Notes under the pieces: generated by a model
Told to the model about the DNA's origin: nothing
Database searches by the model: none
Seen by the model: the letters and a program-made list of their open reading frames with translations, nothing else
Shown: piece after piece, positions 59,142-64,000 of the stretch
Layout: every line of letters begins with the position of its first letter
How positions within the stretch are numbered: position 1 is the stretch's first letter
Source of the DNA: Plasmopara viticola
Lineage: Eukaryota; Oomycota; Peronosporomycetes; Peronosporales; Peronosporaceae
DNA length: 64,000 nucleotides
NCBI GenBank assembly: GCA_001695595.3
Contig: MBPM02000005.1
Span: forward strand, 124,001-188,000
Direction of reading: 5' to 3'
Position numbers and translations under genes: made by a program

Positions 59142-62100
59142 TAAGTATGTGCAGTCAAGTCGAGTATGAGCGCTATCAAAATGCTACATAATCGGTCTAC
59201 AAAGCTACATTCAGTTTACTGAAAAACAGCGCTCAAGATTTAAATTCTGGTTCAAGAATTGGATGAAAAATCACAATTCACAATTCATCGCTGAGAATTC
59301 AGAATTTTTTTTCGAATGTTCCTTACGAAAAATTAAAACTCGGGTACAGTGAATACACCTCGTACTTACTTGTGGTGATCTGGCTTTTTTGCGCAGAGTT
59401 GCTTATTCACCATCGCTTGTGACTCGACATCCGCGCGTATTCTGTATATCCGTGACGAGCGTAGTGAACTCGTTTGTTGATTCGTGATAAGGTCTCAACG
59501 GTGAATGTGGTGAATGCTGATTTGTGAAGCGTTCTCAGGACATGGGTTGGACCTCTTAGATGGGTTCAAAGGTCGATATGAGTATAACTGATCAAACCGA
59601 AGCGTATATTAAGGTATTTAAAAGAGTAAAAGCTCCTGAGTAGCGAATTTAATCGCTAATCAAGAGTTAAAGAAATCCCCTCAATATTGTACTTGAAGTC
59701 TTCAACTGCAGTCTACTGCACACATCAAGGATAATTTACGACCGTTTCACTTGAAAACCGGATAACTTTACGCAGGCCTCCTTTGTACAAGGTCTGACCA
59801 CAAATGTGTTCACTCTGCTCCCAACTAAGTCAAATGTTCCATATCAATTATATATACGGACATACACATTACTCGCTTCTTTATGATAGCAAGCCCATTA
59901 CAGATATTGCATCCTTCATAAATTACTTGACTGTAAGCCTTCACTTCGCGTGGTCGTTATAGATCTGTAAGCAAAATCCTGCAGTAGTTCGGTTGATCAA
60001 CCAACGATGGCTCACTTTACGAATGCAATCGACTAGGTGCTTACGCAAGATGTTGCAGTAACTCAGACGACGAACGATTGCACAAAAGAATTAAGATACT
60101 TTGTACACGTTTTCTTTAAACACTCAGACTTTCTCGGGAATCAAAGCCTCATCAAAATCTATTTGACAGCCATACTAGCATCAGCTGGAGCTGAAATTTT
60201 GACACATGTTCATTTTGGAGAAGTCGACATGCCATCGTTGCGGTCTCGAGTCATATCGTTTGCTGCTTCACCAGAAAAGGTGCATGTACGATTTCGAGGC
60301 TTCGGACATAGCTGTTTGCCACCTGAACTTAATTCAATAAAGCTGGTCACCGATTCATAAGCCGTGAGATCTTAGATTTTAATCATGCCGGTCTGCTCGG
60401 CCTATGGTCGTCTGCCGTAACACCTGATTCGCTTAATCGCGAGTGTATTGATACTATTGCTTGCACTATATGACCGATGGCGCAGGTCACAACATTGCCG
60501 CACTTAAAATAGACAGGATTTAGTTTATGAGCCAAGAAAGAACTTTTCGCCTCGAGTCCAATTATGCGCCGTATCGAAAGCAAAAGTTAACCGACTCGCA
60601 TATAGTCCCAACCACTGGCTCAGACTATGTACGATGCTCGGTCCAGAGTAAGTATTAATCATTTGTTAATGGGATACGGTCGATGCGCCATAGTGTCAGG
60701 CTCTTCGTGCATTGATAAAAGGTCACGCGCACGCAGTTGCTAAGCAAGGGTGGCATTTTATGCATTCAGTAAATTTGAGTTAAAAGCAACAGGTACACCA
60801 GGTACCTGAATACTATCAAAACGTCTGCTGCTGCTAGATCTTGGATCGCAAATTGTTGTCACTCGTACACTAAAGAGGAGCTGTTTCTAGCCATTCACAT
60901 GTTGTCGCATTTGTGTCGTGTGGCCAGCTGTGCTAGAAATGCGCTTAAGCTTCTTTTGCTGATGAAAACTTCAAGATCAAATTTCAAAAGAATTCACCGG
61001 GATAGGGTCCAAATACGAATTGTGACTTTCCATCGCACGTGGTTTAATGTATCAAAGCGTCGTAAACTGACGACCCATGTTTCGTATATATAACTTTTTG
61101 TAATAAACTTTCGACACTAAAGTTCCTAGCTCAGAAACCCAGGGTGCACAACGGTTACCACAATTAAATAAACTATAGCGATGACTGAAAAAACAACTCA
61201 AATTGTGTATCCTGTGCAGCTTAAGATTTGCAAGCCGCGGTTGACAGTCAAGTTAATAGCCATACTTGCTGCATGTCTTCGAGTGTGCTTTCCATACGAA
61301 ACTGCATGTTCAGTATGAATTGCGGGAGATAGAAGTATGGCTACTCAATATGGAGACAGGTTTATTGTCTTGCATATCAAAAAACGATAAAACGGCTTCT
61401 TGCATAGACCTTGAAATTAAAATATGTGATACTATATTATCGGTACCGACGATTTGTTGTATTGTAAGTTAATTTCTGATTCGGTTAATTTCAAACATAA
61501 CTCTTGACATGATCAGACAATTTTTGTGCTCAGAGCTGCTGTGTTATATGATATTTTTTGTACGCGAAAACTTGCCCTCGATATACAGATACTTAGTCAC
61601 TAGGCTCCCTCGGTCAGTTAAGCTAATTTTCACTCACCAAGATTGAACTGTGGTGAACAAAACGCTGCAAGTCTTCTCCGCCAAATTTGCTTGATGGCGT
61701 CCTTTTTTACCAGTCTAATAAGCAAGACGTCAAAAGATCGATTGACTGCGATCGTGCGCTTTCTGGAGGCATGTGGGGTTACAAATAAAGACCACTCGGA
61801 CCGTTTTTTTAGCATCACAAGGATTAGGTACTTCCACATATACGAGTTGGCAGCCAAGTCTGTGATGATCTGTAAGAAGGGCCATAGATTCATTCACGAG
61901 GCTCACACATCGGTTTCGTAAACAAAGCCTGTCAATATCGATAAATCATTAAAAAATCGTAAGCCTCTACTATGTATGTGACCTAGGGACAAACTGCGCA
62001 GTAAGTGCGTTAATGTCGCATTCGTGGGCTGTCATGACTAACTTTGCGCCAAAAAATGCGGTTTGTGCATCGATGGTTTCTACACCCTTTTATTTTATTG

Positions 62101-64000
62101 GGTTAAGAAGCTTCAGAGCTACGCCTCCTCTTCGAACCATTAATGATCCTGAGATATGGGAGGGAAGATGGAAGCACATTTTCTTTTAGGGCTATCACTT
62201 TCCTTACAGAAACACTTATGAGAATCCAAAGAAAATTAGCCGGATAAATTATGTAGGGCAAAAAATATATCGATAAACGAAAGGAACTCCTGGATAAAAG
62301 TGGGGGAGTAAATTTGAATTAGCTTTTTAAAGGTGCTGGATTAAAAATACTACGGCTAGAAAGAAGAAGAAATGATCCATTAGGCCATTAAACATGTATC
62401 GAGTCTATTACTGTCCTAAAAGGACACGACATTATTTTTCTTTTTAAGACTTTACGTCACATGTTAGTCGAGAGATGGGCCTGGCACCACTTCGAGGAAA
62501 TGTTCCCACTCGACCTATTTGGTATGGCGAGTCATGGTGAAACGACGGCTTTTAGCAATAATAGACGCCACTGTACTATTTCGTGAAGGGCTTTGTACAC
62601 GTAACGCTGCGCGGTTTAAGTGAGTGGGCGAGCTATGAGAAGAGATTTGCCGACGCAGCACATAGAACTTTTGCTGGGGCGCGCATTGGCTAATGAGACT
62701 GAAATCCTCGTAGCCACATCGTCAAAAAAGCCCATCTTGTTTTCGAGGGCAAAAGGTCTCCCTAAATTCGCCGAGGCTTGACAGCAAATGCTAACCACGG
62801 TAGCAAATTAAGCGCTTGCATCCAGTCGAGAAGGAGCTGCTGCTTCATATGAAGACGATGCAAAGCTGAGGCGGGAGCGGTCTTCTTTGGCGCTTGTTTT
62901 GGCCACCAAAGTATGTGGCACTTCTATGTATAGTGATTTGTGAAGAAGAGGCACTTATATGTGTGTAAGTAGCGTCTTGCAAAGTGGCACTTTTATCCCG
63001 CTTTGCGGGATTCGTGAGACCTATCAAAACATTTTTGGTTCGACTACTCAAATATATATCAGAAACAGAAGGCTTTTCCTATGAAAGCCGCAGTCTTTTA
63101 GATTAATAATAGTGACCATACTTCAAAAGTTACGCTTCTAGCATCTGGCTAAGCATTATGCCGAGATTTGAACGTGAGATGTCTCCGACGCACCAAGTGG
63201 GCAAACCATACCCTAGCATCAAAGATATAAGGTACTACGTCTGAGGTGCCAAGATTTGAGGTTGTACTACCTTGAGAGTTTTCCAAAATTCCAAGTAGGT
63301 CCTCCAGCTGCATTGTGTCAATGATAGTGCTCAAAAGAATTAAAACCATTACCAAGCTACTTGCGAAGCTGAGCGACCGTCCTGTGTCAGATTTGTTGCT
63401 GCGCTAAACCGTGCGTATAGGTCGCAAAGAAAAAACGGTTCCTTTTAAAACCAAAATTGGTCATACGAGCCACTCAAACGATAGCTTTTGGTGATCCCTC
63501 GCGGCGCAAGCCAGATGAGCATACAGCTCAGATTCATTGCATACATTAGCTGGGTATTGCTTATTTATAAGCTCCTCATGTATCTCGTCAAATTTGATTG
63601 TAGAATCGAAAGAGCAAAACTGAATACAAATTCAGCCATAGACAGCTTACCGTCTCTCGAATGTGGCACCTCAGTGCACATACTGCGTAATTTTCGTCAT
63701 GAAGCAGAGACTCATTGATTTCTAATGGTCTGATGATACTGATAGGCTCGGTAAGACGCTGATGTGTCAGCGGCAAGTTTGAATCCTAGTAAGTCTCATA
63801 GCTTCTCACATACTTTTCAACTCACTTGTAAGGTGGGCCTCCAAAAATGCTGTGAATACTGAAGACAGAAAAGAGCGTTCATTCTCGGTCCAAATGACGG
63901 TACTACATGCCTCCAGAAGATACCCGTACTCCAGGCTGTCGATCAAGCCAGCAGCTGAATTATCGAACTGACTTATAGTGGAATACACAGCTAGTCTACT
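59142..64000. other. No gene seen to the window end
   Basis: Short frames only (up to 107 codons at 60037-60360). Some local A/T runs occur and an AATTCACAATTCA repeat lies near 59270-59300, which may be Copia-related flank. A TAATTTTCACTCACC string near 61624 resembles a MULE end but has no partner. Confidence 0.5.

Noticed and set aside
61630..61921. Overlapping frames next to a MULE-end-like string
   Set aside because: The string TAATTTTCACTCACC has no inverted partner nearby and neither frame shows transposase motifs.

Overview
The window looks like an accessory, repeat-rich stretch of an oomycete nuclear genome, probably Peronosporales (Phytophthora or a downy mildew). The evidence is a Crinkler (CRN) effector pseudogene with an N-terminal LYLAK-type motif, two secreted phospholipase D-like genes, unusual bZIP-like regulators, compact genes with few introns, and Copia, MULE and SINE-type elements. 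The species cannot be named from sequence alone.

Layout from left to right. 1-285: a SINE-like repeat cut by the window edge. 822-2901: a CRN effector pseudogene on the minus strand, broken in a homopolymer. 3191-11100: a decayed element of about 7.9 kb bounded by diverged 340-390 bp terminal inverted repeats. It holds remains of a major-capsid-like gene, a GIY-YIG endonuclease and several unassigned genes, and I read it as an endogenous Polinton-like virus, virophage or Maverick-type element. 11458-16288: a Copia retrotransposon with both LTRs and a perfect 5-bp target duplication, inserted in a bZIP-like gene remnant. 16294-19688: bZIP 3' remnant, intact dynactin p22-like gene, intact secreted PLD gene. 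20264-20573: SINE-like element with a perfect 12-bp target duplication. 20.9-33.4 kb: a 12-kb stretch with no recognisable gene. 33430-35629: a broken MULE DNA transposon. 36099-36380: third SINE-like copy. 36628-43688: the inverted second copy of the PLD - dynactin - bZIP block. 43.7-50.5 kb: gene-poor, with one possible small two-exon gene. 50584-51666: a second intact bZIP-like gene. 55095-55420: a tRNA-derived SINE-like sequence. 55534-59141: a badly decayed Copia of another family. 59.1-64 kb: nothing recognisable.

The ordinary genes form one story. A block of bZIP, dynactin subunit 3 and secreted PLD is present twice, in opposite orientation. The two copies have decayed in complementary ways. 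In the left copy bZIP is destroyed (split by the Copia) and dynactin is intact; in the right copy bZIP is intact and dynactin has a stop and a frameshift. PLD is intact in both, and its C-terminal half is much more alike than its N-terminal half.

The most unusual object is the 3191-11100 element. Its terminal repeats, divergent gene arrangement, capsid-like reading frame and GIY-YIG nuclease together point to an old integrated virus-like element of the oomycete, now riddled with frameshifts. All assignments come from reading the sequence by eye, without database searches.
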